Assembly: GCA_037952775.1 (NCBI GenBank)
Contig: JBANAY010000003.1
Coordinates: 22,134,001-22,198,000 of the forward strand
Direction: 5' to 3'
From: Clonostachys chloroleuca
Lineage: Eukaryota > Ascomycota > Sordariomycetes > Hypocreales > Bionectriaceae
Length of the DNA stretch: 64,000 nucleotides
Positions 24,901 through 33,973 of this stretch are shown piece after piece; the stretch's first letter is position 1; the number at the start of each line of letters is the position of its first letter. Below the pieces are notes generated by a model, which worked only from the letters and a program-made list of their open reading frames with translations, had not been told where the DNA came from and searched no databases. The position numbers and the translations under genes are program-made.

Positions 24901-25997
24901 TTGTTAGGACCATTGGGACCAGGACCGCTGGGACCGTTAGGACCAGCATCAGGGCGGACTCCAGCGGGACCAAGACTTGGTCGGGGGCTTGGAGCGACGC
25001 CGGGACCAGCGCCGGGGTTTCCACTGCCAACATGAATGCCACCAAGCATCGCGGGCGCAGCCTCTTCACCCTCATCGGCGCTGTCATCATCCTTGTCCTT
25101 CTTTCCCTTGATGATGTAGATGACAATGGGGCCACGTTCATCGTGGCCGCTTTCATCTCTCCATGGTGGAAGGGTCACAGCAGGACCATCAACACCGCAA
25201 GGAGCAGTCACAGTGGGAACCTCATGTCCGTGGTGCTTGTCAACAAGGACGACAGGGGTGGCGTAGGGGATTGGGTGTCCTCCAGGGCCAGTCGGGACGA
25301 TGGTCTTGGTGAGGGGATGAGCCTTGCCGGGAACAGTGACGACGGGGAACTTGTCCTCGAACCCAGGAGGTCCGCACACAACAACAGGCTTCTCTCCATG
25401 CTTGAACGGAGGAAGGTGGATATTGGGGCCGCCGGGCTGGGCACCGTGGAGGATGTGGACGTCAGAATCTCCGAAATCACCGAAGTCCTTGACGTCGCCC
25501 CAGTAGTCGCCCTTGCGGCCGCCATGTGGAATTGGAGGCTCCGTTGGGTGAGGAGGCTCGCAGATGACTACTGTTCCCTCACAGTCCTTCTTGCAGCCCT
25601 TGGAGGGATGATGTGTCTCCACGGTCGGGTACTTGATGTGCTCCTTGATGGTGGTCTTGGTTACATAAGGAACATCAGTCGGCTCGTAGTGGACCACGGT
25701 AGGAGGGCAGTAGTCGCATGATGGTGGGCGAGTCTCGGTCTTAGGTGGTGGCACCTTGCCCGGCGTCTCACATGCGGGGAGGGTGATGGTGACGGGAGGA
25801 AGCTTAACCTCAATGGTGGTTGTCTTGGCGGGGCACTTCTTAAGGCACTCGTTGACATCGACATACTTTGTGACTACTTCCTCAACAGTGACGATGTCGG
25901 CCGGCGGACCGGCCTGGACGGGGGCCACGAGCATCGACGCAGCGAGCGTCGCACCCGTGACCCATGCCGAGGCACGGTTGTAGCGAGAGCTCGCCAT
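18933..25997 (-). CDS. Giant secreted repeat protein with GLEYA-like domain (putative adhesin)
   Basis: One uninterrupted frame encodes about 2,354 residues. I prefer the ATG at 25997 to the in-frame ATG at 26060, because a signal peptide follows at once (hydrophobic core, ending VAPVQA at about residue 29). Domains in order: a Cys/Pro/Thr-rich head (30-320) with CxxxC pairs; a Gly/Pro/Asn collagen-like stretch (about 325-480) including a 20-residue tandem repeat; a globular domain (about 488-680) with FIYVCEDGDITIS, VFIWTGDNA and GTYLPIRII blocks that resemble GLEYA carbohydrate-binding adhesin domains; then about 1,660 residues of Leu/Gly/Asn/Asp/Pro repeats (for example PDLGNTLGN and LPDLSGLLGGL), nearly free of Cys and aromatic residues. 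The tail (LLKPAATTPKLFRI) has no GPI-type hydrophobic end. A KR dipeptide at about 606-607 could be a Kex2 site. Secretion is well supported. Adhesion is an inference. Confidence 0.88.
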   Translation of the reverse strand: MASSRYNRASAWVTGATLAASMLVAPVQAGPPADIVTVEEVVTKYVDVNECLKKCPAKTTTIEVKLPPVTITLPACETPGKVPPPKTETRPPSCDYCPPTVVHYEPTDVPYVTKTTIKEHIKYPTVETHHPSKGCKKDCEGTVVICEPPHPTEPPIPHGGRKGDYWGDVKDFGDFGDSDVHILHGAQPGGPNIHLPPFKHGEKPVVVCGPPGFEDKFPVVTVPGKAHPLTKTIVPTGPGGHPIPYATPVVLVDKHHGHEVPTVTAPCGVDGPAVTLPPWRDESGHDERGPIVIYIIKGKKDKDDDSADEGEEAAPAMLGGIHVGSGNPGAGPGVAPSPRPSLGPAGVRPDAGPNGPSGPGPNGPNNLGPNGPNGPRPNGSGLNSPGSGPGSNGLNGPGPNGPGFPGPGIAPSIPTGRPPTPGTGPGNTGTNPTVDPDVPTDGPDSGPNGTNPTVDPDVPTDGPDSGPNGTNPGVDVGPDGPDEGTLTASPAKCVKADADEGLQQGLYVVDQTNQALSEMDPSQIGDAEPVAASVGLDLLTLPNPADQAVAYHLRGFIYVCEDGDITISTPGTEGSVFIWTGDNAVADFNGANANIISVNAPSGLSKRAGPATTTVVKGIGGTYLPIRIICLLEGGANCLFRMEGTGSTALYNEGSGALPNSLFTLVPTAPESNITFPDFGSENTTPPNTGTGSSNPFSSSGLPGLPGVNGLTGGSTPGNFTWSIAFGNSSLNFGLGTEKLPNGLTDISFDFNGKLSGLLLPDLPILSLGGLFPSLGGLGGLPGLGGLPGLGPLLYSLLLPALGDGLGGDLGGLPGLGGLPGLGGLPGLGGLPGLGGLPGLDGIPGLDGLSLPNLALPYLGGLLNGLVLPNFAYLLPGLAALGSGLGDLGSGLGLGLGGLGSGLGGLGSGLGGLGSGLGDGLGDLGSGLGNLGGLGLPGLVDALNLNSFLTGLALPALTSLLRVLTIPSLPDLGSILFSLLDPSTLPDISLLLDSLLPSLTLPNLTGLLGGLSTLPDLADLLNGLAGPDLTDPSDILSGLLGNLTNPSNPLDDLLDPNNPLNNLPDLSGLLGGLPDLGSLLSIPNLGDILLPDLSLPAIDSLLSALLGPLDLPGLSPLLSTLLSPNLIPDLGQLLSGLSLPNLQLPDLSGLLSGLAAGTPDPSDILGSLGNLLGLGNGSDPLGNLGNALDPLGGLDNILGNLPDLGDLGNALGNLPDLGNLLSSTLPDLSLPDLSILLPTLLGLPGLPDLTSLLSSLQIPNLLPNLGQLLGDLSLPNLQLPDLSGLLGSIPSDIPNLDDLTQLGNLLGGGLGNLPGGGLGNLPGTGLPSNLSDLGDLLSGLLIPDLSLPGLDSLLPDLGLPGIPDLSQLLGGLANPNTLPDLGQLLGGLTIPDLSLPDLSGILDGLNGGLPLDDLTSLLGNVLGGLGGGGIPGIPTIPTTPTLPGTPGVPDLSNLLGSLLPSLSIPDLGSLIPNLGDLLPYFSLFLGSLLSGIPDIAQVLGGLDGLTDGLGGPTGGLNGLDDLGNVLGNIPDLSLPNLGLPDLGGLLPSLLGGLGNVGNVLPDLLGGLPDLLGGLGNLPSLPGSGIPTIPGTPTLPTGIPGLPGFSGLPDLLDPNLVDGPILDLGISLNLDLPRLLRVLGVPNLLNTLGVPQLLTGVAGLLDNLLGGLGGSAPTLPDSGTIPTTPTLPNLPGTLPLDNLGLPDLGSLLGNIVPGVAGQLGNVLGNGLNNVPDLGNTVPDVTNTLDDLINIGNGLGNTLPGLTNTLGDNVDDLTNTLGSVLGNTLGNTVPDLGNILDNTVGGVTGPLVNTADDLTNTLGNTLGSLLDNGLPSLALPDLSTLIPDLIDPVGSLGSGLGDLLSGLTGIVPDPSTLLPSVTIPDLSSVFPDLSSVLSTLLPDLGSTLGNVTPDLGGILGGVVPDLSNTLGNTLGNGLPDLTDILGNGVPDLGNTLGNVVPDLGNTLGNGLPDLTDILGNGVPDLTNTLGNTLGNVIPDLTNDLGNTLGNVPDLTNTLGNTLGNVVPDLGNTLGNVFPDLTNDLGNTLGNIPDLTNTLGNTLGNVVPDLGNTLGNAPDLVGTLGGLAPGLGDALSNLGNGIDTIIPDVGNTIPDLSNSLNNAVPGLGDAINNLGSTLIPVIPDLTNALPSLGSALLDLASNPASNLGLANALANIPSLSLPELTLPDLTLPSLGVPSLNNISIQLQTPTLADLLGNVGSLASTPSIPTLPSLPLVSIPDTTLPNLLPSLGPSLISNIVSSLAPSTPSVPASPLAGSLSNVGQATQAATTIAQAAGQIASPLTSACTGILGSLACTLDGKSTLNNVVTQTGNALGTVGSAVGGLLGNLLKPAATTPKLFRI
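19801..20040. repeat. 120-bp tandem repeat inside the giant repeat gene
   Basis: Bases 19801-19920 and 19921-20040 are near-identical, with four differences in the first 60 bases and most of the rest clustered at the end. The unit is 40 codons, so the reading frame is kept. Related but shorter and more diverged units continue to about 20300. This points to recent in-frame duplication. Confidence 0.9.
24601..24710. repeat. 60-bp tandem repeat in the Gly/Pro-rich segment
   Basis: The 60-bp unit at 24601-24660 is repeated from 24661 with a single A/G difference over the first 50 bases. It encodes a 20-residue unit containing NPTVDPDVPTDGPDSGPN twice in the giant secreted protein. Confidence 0.9.
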
Positions 25998-26127
25998 ATT
26001 GATCCTCACACAGCCCAGGTACCTGTGCTGTTGGAGGTCAGTAGGTAAGGACAAAAACAAAAGAATGAAAAAGCCGTAACGATTGACAAGGAGAAGACTG
26101 GTCCTCCAGACCGGCCCAAGGCGAACT

Positions 26128-26136
26128 CCTTATATA
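26128..26136 (-). promoter_or_regulatory. TATA-like element of the giant repeat gene
   Basis: Read on the minus strand the sequence is TATATAAGG, 131 bp upstream of the preferred start codon at 25997 and 68 bp upstream of the alternative ATG at 26060. Position and sequence suit a TATA box, so both ATGs could lie on the transcript. Confidence 0.55.
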
Positions 26137-27911
26137 CACAATGCCTCCAGACATTGGCGGCAGAATGCTATGCCGTGCCAAACGCGATGGTCGCAGAGTC
26201 AAGATTATTACCGATTCAGGGAATATATCAGCCTGGAATTCTCGCTCGTGATCTGAATCAGGAACCCATAACCGCGGCGGGACGTTGGACTCTGCCACAC
26301 AAACTCTGGCCGCTCCCGGTCTTCCGCAGCGCTATTGAAGGCGGGCACTCCCTAGAGCGTCCCTCAAGAGGGCAAGGTGATCTGGGCGATTCTCCCTCGG
26401 AGGCTGTTCCTAGGAATGAGACATGTGGAAATTGGGTTTGTTCTTCATCCGTCCCGGAGTCTCGAGAACCATCTCCATTGACAAAAGCATTCCAACAAAA
26501 ATTAGTCCCCTCTTCGTCGGAGAATTGTAGCCATTTGAATCAGGAATCCTGCGTGATGGCCAGTCGGTAGCGATGCTCTCTAACGACACAAGGTGCCGCC
26601 CCCACAATCAGCCGTTGGAGACTGCCAAGTAGATATCAAGGGCGCTGAGATCAGCTCGGCACAGATGAGCACAATCACAGGAGCGTAAAGATGAAGGACA
26701 TCTCAAGGGAAGATACAATTGGAGAAGCGCGGCCAGTCCGGCTCATCAGAAGGGCGCCACTCCGAGCCCTTGTCCGGAGATCTGATGCGCGGATGCAGCG
26801 AACTCTCTCACGAATGTACCTCTTGGCTCCCGTTAGCAGTGTCAATGAGGTGCTTGCAACACTTGGATAACAACATATCGACCCGGGGCATCAACAGATC
26901 AATGCAGTGAGCAGGAATTGGCAGCCGGGATGTCTCCGCTAGCAGCATTCAACATTGCCTACATGGCTCCCCTCACTGATTGCGGTGTCTCACGGTTGAC
27001 ATGCAAGCGCGCGATCGGCCAATGAGAGCGGTTACGGTAAAGGTCTCAGGTACGCTGTTTCTGATGATCTGAACACGATCTCTGGTCAACGGTACCCTAG
27101 TGTAGCGCAGGGATGTTGGTGCACCGTTTGCCGAACCCGTCCCGCATGCAAGAGGGCGTTGGACGAGAGAGGGAGAGCATGGCGATATCGATATATGCCA
27201 TCCAGAGGGGCAGATGAAAGCAGTTGCTTGTGATTTCAGTATCTGAGTTTTTGATTTTGTGTGTTGTCGATGGCTAAGGGAAGAATTGAAGGGAAGAACA
27301 GCAAACAGGTAGGACCGACCTCAATGCTGGTCAAAGCAGCACGTGATTCCAATTGACTTCCATCCATCAACCCAAGAGACATCCAGCTGATGACCATCAC
27401 ACAACAAATACTTGGATGAAAGTCCATATCATCGCCCTTCCATCCCCACAAATCGCATTTCATCCCTATTCACACAATCTCTTGAATGGGAAATATACAG
27501 AGCTCTTCCCTCGACTAGATTCAAGCACCCAATACATCTGTGCACCCCCTCCCTTCCCAGGACCCTGCTTGACCAGCGACAGATCGTCAATTGATGGAAC
27601 GGAGGGCCCAAGACACCCGAGCCGAGGACGGCGTATGTTTATCAAAGTCCCCTTCCGGATTTCCAAAACTCGAAATGGCAAAAGGGCAAACACCGGACGC
27701 GTCTCGACCGTTTGCCTCCCCTCTCCAGCGATGGAGGGTGATGTGGTCCTCACTTTCTAGACTGGGTCTAGAACACGGCTCTGCCAAACCCGGGATACAT
27801 TTTGCGGCACCAGATGGGCTCTGCCTCTTCTTCGAGATGATTCCCAGGCTCCTCTTTCATCTCCAGCGGCAAAAAACCAGACACAACAGCGGCAAAGAAA
27901 AAAAAAAAAAA

Positions 27912-28238
27912 AACATACAACAGCAGGTATTCGCTGGTCGTCACCGACCCAACTACTAATCCGCCCCTCATCCGTTTAACTAGGCGAGAGCGGACGGGAT
28001 CGCGTGTTTTCGAATGGGTATGGTCGTATGTGGTTGTTGAGGCTATCGTGAGAGCTATATGCCCTAGTCCCCACTCTACCACAAAATGGTAAAATACAAA
28101 GCATTCCAGCCAAAAAGAACATACAACAGCGGGTATTCGCTGGTCGTCACCGACCCAACTACTAATCCACCCCTCATCCGTTTAACTAGGCGAGAGCGGA
28201 CGGGATCGCGTGTTTTCGAATGGGTATGGTCGTATGTG
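27912..28238. repeat. 121-bp imperfect direct repeat
   Basis: The copies at 27912-28032 and 28118-28238 are identical except for two A/G changes and are separated by 85 bp. The unit begins AACATACAACAGC and ends GGTCGTATGTG. The first copy follows directly on a run of 16 As. It lies in non-coding sequence 3-4 kb upstream of UDP-glucose dehydrogenase's 3' end. Confidence 0.9.
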
Positions 28239-29670
28239 CCAGATGGCATGGCGGAATCGCTAGAAGACGGCCGGTTCAGTCGAACGTTCCTGGTATGGTG
28301 GTTCCCAGTCTCTGGACCCGAACATGCCACACATAACCCACCTACACTCCCCAATGACTCGGCAGAAACCACACGTACAAAGCAAGTATGGACATAATAA
28401 TCCTACTTACCTACAGTTGGGAGACCAGCAACGGTCATCTGGTTGCGATGGGAAAGCACAAGAAAGAAAGTACGTCATAATCATAGCCAAACCCACAGAT
28501 CGCTTTCCCAAACACACTGCAGGCTCGTTGGGTATTGTCCAGCGCCGTGGGCATTTTGTTTCCCCCAGGACAATAGCACAATCTACTTATCTCTAGGATC
28601 TGCACAGCCGTGGACCCGGCGTGTATTCACAACCCCAAGGAGGCGTATCTGCTTCGAATGCGAAGCAAATGAGGGTCACGACAGTATCCATCCTGCAAAA
28701 CAACTGTCATTGGGAATAGAGAGCGCAGAAAAGCCAGCACTGCCAACTCAGTGGATGAGGTCCCAAGTCGTAGCCAGCGCTGGCCTTCGTTAAACTTATT
28801 ACAGTAGTCCGACGGTCTTGGCGGAAGAAGGCTGGACGTCTTTGAGCTTTTCCCTGGTTGCTTTCGGTCCTTGAATGCTTGTGTGGCTGTATATTCAATC
28901 AAAGACACCACAAGCATGGTGCCCTAAAAACTTCGGCTCACCAACCAAACGGTGCTACCCTAGAGCCACGATCGTGGTGCTATGTTTCTTCAACCCATTC
29001 ATTAATTAAGTATTGCGTTAAATACGGCTTAATGTGGGATATTTCGTAGCTCTGCTATTGGGTAGGTACCTTAGTTCATCGGTCAAGTCTCGCTGCAAAA
29101 TGTCGGTATTCCATCTACCAACACGACTGATCAACCCACAGAGGCATCTACACGTTACCTACACATTCTTCTCACTTGTCACGAGATACTTTTCACAATC
29201 TATCCCAGATAAAATGCTTCGGCTTTGGCCAGAAGATTGTACTATACAAATTGATCTGGAACAATCCCCGAAATACAAGTACTCTCTTGCATCTCTCCAC
29301 TAGACTCTACCTAATCTCTATACACTCTCCAAGCCAGACCAAAAAGTGATGGTCCGGCCACTACTACTCCCTCCTCTACTCCTGCTCCATGCCAAGCTCA
29401 AATGACGAAGAAACTGAATCATCCCAGGGGCAAGGGGAGCCTCCCCACCCCCAGCATGAGCCAGGAAAAAAAGCGCAACATTGAAGTTGATTAAAATAAA
29501 AATACCCTCTTTATACTAATTTCGGCCGTTTTCTCATTCAATCACTCCCCCCCCCTCGCTGGACGGAAAACTCAACCCAACCATCTGCGTAGATGGGGGG
29601 AAGAAGCGCCAAAAGGGAAGGGGGAATGCTTGCGTGTCTATGTATCAATGTCACACTCAAAAAAGGTAAT

Positions 29671-31844
29671 TTAGAAGCGGTGCTGGCGACCGACACTCTC
29701 AACGCGGACACCTAGCTTGGTCATCTCGCGCGAGTCGATGACCCCGCGGCCGTCAAACACCCAGCGCGGCTTGGCCATGGTGTCGGCGATGCGAACCCAG
29801 TCGAGGCGCTCCCTGGCCTTGTACTCCTGGGAGCTGCCCATGCCGGTGGCGAAGCCGGTCTCCTTGCTCGCGGCCTGTTGGAGGCAGTCGGGGCAGTCCT
29901 CGGAGCACGCGGGCTCGGGGTTGTAGCGGCCCAGGGGGTCGCTCGAGGTCTCGCCGTCACGCTGGAGGAGGTGCTTGTGCAGGGCGAGGACGTCGTTGGC
30001 GGAGGGCTCGGGGCGCTCGAACGGCCGGGGATCGGCCTTGGGGTTGGGCTTGCGGCCGATCATCTTGACGGTGTGGTCGGGGGCGGGGACGGCGGGCTTG
30101 GGGGGAGGCTGGTTGCGGAACTCGTCAAACTCGGTGGCGATGACGACGGCGGTGCTCTTGTCGCAGGCGTCGTAGCCGTTGCCGTAGACGACGATGTTCT
30201 TGAGCTCGTCGACGTCGCCGAGGAGCTGCCTGATCTCCTCCTTGATGACGAGAGGGTTGCAGCAGGGGTCGAAGATGGCGATCTCACGGGGGCGCTCCTC
30301 GAGGAGGGTCTTGACCATCTCCAGGGCGGGGGCCTCACGGGTGTCGGATGTGTTCTTCTTGAAGGCGTAGCCGAGGATGGTCACCTTCTTGCCGACCAGG
30401 GTGTTGTTCAGGCACTTGATGACGCGGTTGGTGAAGCGGTCGCGAGCGTACTCGTTCATCTTGACAACCTGGCGCCAGTACTCGCCGACCTCGGGAAGAC
30501 CCATAGTGTCGGCCAGGTAGACGAGGTTCAGAACGTCCTTCTTGAAGCAACTGCCGCCGAAACCAATACCGGCGACAAGGAATTTGTTGCCGATACGAGG
30601 GTCGACACCGACAGCTTTGGCCACCTCGTCGACATCAGCACCAGTCTGCTCGCACACAGCGGAGATGGAGTTGATGCTGGAGATGCGCTGAGCCAGCATG
30701 GAGTTGGCGACCAGCTTGGCCAGCTCAGACGACCAGACGTTGGTCGTCAGGATGCGATCGCGGGGGACCCAAGCATTGTATACGTTGACGAGAGCCTCGG
30801 CAGCCTTCTTTCCCGAGGGGGTGGGGGCAGAACCGATCAGGATACGGTCGGGGTAGAGCAGGTCGTTGACGGCGGTACCGGCAGCCAAGAACTCGGGGTT
30901 GGACAGAATCTCGAAGTGGACGCCGGGGCGGTGCATGTTGAGCTGGGCACAGGGGAAATGATTAGATCCTGTAATTCCTCTTGCATAGGCTTTCCACTAC
31001 TATATTGATTGGGACTTACAGTATCAGCAACGAGCTGGGCAGTTCGGCAGGGAACAGTACTCTTCTCAACAATGATGGCACCCTCGCGGGCAAACTGAGC
31101 AACGACACCGGTGACGGCCTCGAAAGCAGTCATGTCGGTCGCGCTGCCAGCACCGACACCACGGTACTTTGTAGGGGTGTTGACGGAGACGAGGACAATG
31201 TCAGCCTCGCCAATGGACTTGCCGACATCGGTGGTGAAGAACAGGTTGCCCGGTCGCACCCCAACCTCAGTCTTGTCGGCGACACCCTCGCTCGAGTCAA
31301 AGACGATGCGACGACCGCCATCGCGGGCTACACGGACGATGTCGCGGAGGCCAGGCTCGTAGATGGGAGGGTGCTTAGAGTTCCAGCGGCGGATTCGAGT
31401 GACGTCGCGGTCGACCACGGTCACCTTTATGTGCGGGTTCTGGAATGCGATGACAGCAGCGGTCGGGCCACCTGGAAGAAAAGGTCAGCAATCAGCTTCA
31501 TTGGGGGCGTTTTGCCTTTTTTTCAGCTTCTTCGATTCGCGTTTGGCCCCTTGAGGAACTGTCTTGGGGGAAAAGAGGCGAGATCTGCACCGCAGGGAAA
31601 GCAATGACGCCCAAAAGGCAAGACAATGGAGGGTCCTGCCGGTGGCTTGGGGCGAGCCACAGTGGCAGCGCTGCAGCAGAGCTCCAGCGCCCCAAAAAGG
31701 TGCCAACTTACCGACGTAGCCAGCGCCCACACAGCAAATGTTCTTGACCACAACGTCCTCTAGAGCGCCATTGGTGTGTTCTGTAGAGCCGTTGAGCCCC
31801 AGGCTGGCAACCGAGTTCACCACAGCTTCAGGAAGGCCCGCCAT
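29671..31844 (-). CDS. UDP-glucose 6-dehydrogenase
   Basis: This enzyme oxidises UDP-glucose to UDP-glucuronate with two NAD+ in the cytosol. Exons 31844-31712, 31471-31020 and 30942-29671 join in frame to 618 residues. The NAD-binding Rossmann motif GAGYVG lies at about residue 40-45 and spans the first intron. The catalytic cysteine is Cys327 in GFGGSCFKKD. The third-domain motif KKNTSDTREAP is present. EKSTVP and the NPEFLAAGTA segment also fit the family. A fungal-type C-terminal extension includes a short three-cysteine cluster (ACSEDCPDC). The start at 31844 is the first ATG of the exon leading into the Rossmann motif. The nearest gene upstream, 4.2 kb away and divergent, is a GT4 glycosyltransferase, which may or may not use the product. 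Confidence 0.96.
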
Positions 31845-33937
31845 TGTAGAATGTCCCTTGGGAGGTGCGGAGCGTTTGTTCAGACGGAAACGACAGTATA
31901 GAATTAAAGAGAAAAGAAACCGAAGCAGCGCAATCGTGACGCTTCAGAAAACAACAGGCCGATGGTGGGGGATGACGAATGGCACGGCCGACTTTATCTA
32001 GCCAAGGCTTCGGCAGGGATCTCAGACCGCTCAAACAGGGGGGTTGTACCTCTCAATTATAGATCGTGTTATAAAGCAAGATGGCAAAAAGTAAGAAAGT
32101 AGCAGCCAGTGCACGCGGGTCACCTACTGGTTGGGATGTCGCCTCTCGGGTTGCAAAAGTCCTAAAGCACGGCGAGATGGCGAGACCTTAAAATAAGTAC
32201 ATTGGCCGCGCACGGGGGATGATTCAGACCAGGCGGCTCTTGAAAAGAAAAATACTAGTATTCACCAAACACATGTATCTGAGCCGGGGGTGTGCTGCCT
32301 CCATGCGAGTGGAAAAGGGGTGTCGGATGGGATACACAGCCAAGAGGCCAAAAGCGAAAGGTGGTTGTGTGGACTTTGGCAACACGCACACACCTCACAC
32401 TGTTCATCTCCTACATACAGTCTACCGGCTGATTGCCAAGTAGTCGCTAGCTGGACCCTGGCCCCTTCCCCTTCCCAAGCTCCAGCACATTGCAGCACGG
32501 ATATCCAACAAGACGGGCGGGCGAGTGAGGGCAGGATATCATGGGACGGCGGGATGGGGGCAACAGTTTCTCCCAGAACCTCAGCTGTGCCTCTACGGAT
32601 CCATATTGCTCGCTCCACGCGGTACTTGAGCTTGTCCCAGAACGCTACATACCGAAGTAGTATGTACATGGTACTGGATGCACCCGATATGGAACCTAGC
32701 GCCTGGTCCCTGGGGACGGAGTTTGCTTGTTGGACCGACCTACGACAGAATACCTCGACATACAGTAGAGCACCATGCAGCATTTCTGAGATGAGATGAT
32801 TGGGGGGAGACGGGGCACCGGCCTTGGCTAGCGGCCATCCTGGGCCGGCAAGCCACGCAACCTGCGGCCTGTCCACCACCGCCATGCCCCAAGCCGACCT
32901 TGTGAATGGCTGTGATTGTTGCCCGCTAGAGTTAGTCTCGGAGGACACAGCACTCTAATTAGGCGGAGACCAAAAAGACTGCGCTTTGGGGTGAATGGAT
33001 GGCCTATCTCGTAGGAGGGGCAAGTCACCAGCCGTGTTGCCGCTGGGATTTGCGATGGCGGCTGACCCGATCTAGTGACGGCACGAGGCTGAGAGAGAGA
33101 GAGAGCAAAGCGAGAAGGGTGACCGCCATTGCAACGTAGGTGCTGACCAGGTTCGCGCGCGTCGGAGTGAGCACCAGGGTCCGCAGTCATTGTTGCACAG
33201 AGTGGGTGGATTCAGATGATGCGAGGCACCAGCTGGCTCACTTTGACTGATACCCATCTTTGCTTTGTTTTGCTGAAACCAAGGTTGTAGCACTGCTCGC
33301 AATTTCACACGGTGCTGCTCTTCCCTGTTTCACTTGTTTAGATAGAGCTCAGCTTCTCCAGCAGCTCTTGGCACGGGGCGTCGGAAATATTCTGCACCAC
33401 ACTCCAGCTCCTGTGACGTCGATATGGAGAAGCTGATGGTGCAGACGCCACTTCACCTGTCTAACAAGTTTTAGCTACTGTGCCGTCAGGGAGAGCTTAT
33501 TTCCACCCAGTGCCAATCAGAAGGGCCGGCGCACCCTGGAACGGACCAGCTGGGCCGCCTCGTGTTATCAGTTGATGGGATTGTCAGAATGCCTTCTGTG
33601 AGTACGGCCCGGCTCACCACAGTGCGCACATCTAACAGGCAAAAATCAATCGCCGTCAATTGCGTCCGCTCGAGTCCGCTCAAACCTGTCTGCAACGCTC
33701 GCGTGATGGGATCGAAATTGATCTTTATCAGTACGGAGCGAGCGCCAAGCTGTTTTCTCAGGCCAAGGCGAGAGCATGGGGCTCCCTGCTAGTATTAATC
33801 TTTGACATTGTTGAGCCATGACGCGGCCTCTTCACCTGTATGACACGTGAGGGATTTCCCTTGTGAAATGAAACCGGTGGAGATGCAGATGCAGATGAAG
33901 CGAAGGAAAACGAATGGATTAGAAACCACATTGCCTG

Positions 33938-33973
<36 letters not shown>

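Larger units (their letters stand above)
25998..29670. other. Long intergenic region with a 121-bp direct repeat
   Basis: About 3.7 kb between the giant repeat gene and UDP-glucose dehydrogenase. Open frames reach 138 codons but none has a recognisable domain. The left edge carries the giant gene's promoter. A 121-bp duplication sits at 27912-28238, next to a run of 16 As (27898-27913). No transposon coding sequence was seen. Confidence 0.5.

Noticed and set aside
27898..28238. Poly(A) plus duplication as a retrotransposon insertion
   Set aside because: No reverse-transcriptase coding remnants, no target-site duplications and no long terminal repeats were seen, so it is only reported as a direct repeat.
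29878..31008. 376-codon plus-strand frame over UDP-glucose dehydrogenase
   Set aside because: Antisense shadow of a GC-rich conserved gene; it crosses that gene's intron and has no recognisable domain.
32262..32948. 228-codon minus-strand frame upstream of UDP-glucose dehydrogenase
   Set aside because: No motif, signal peptide or plausible splicing; consistent with a chance open frame in moderately GC-rich DNA.
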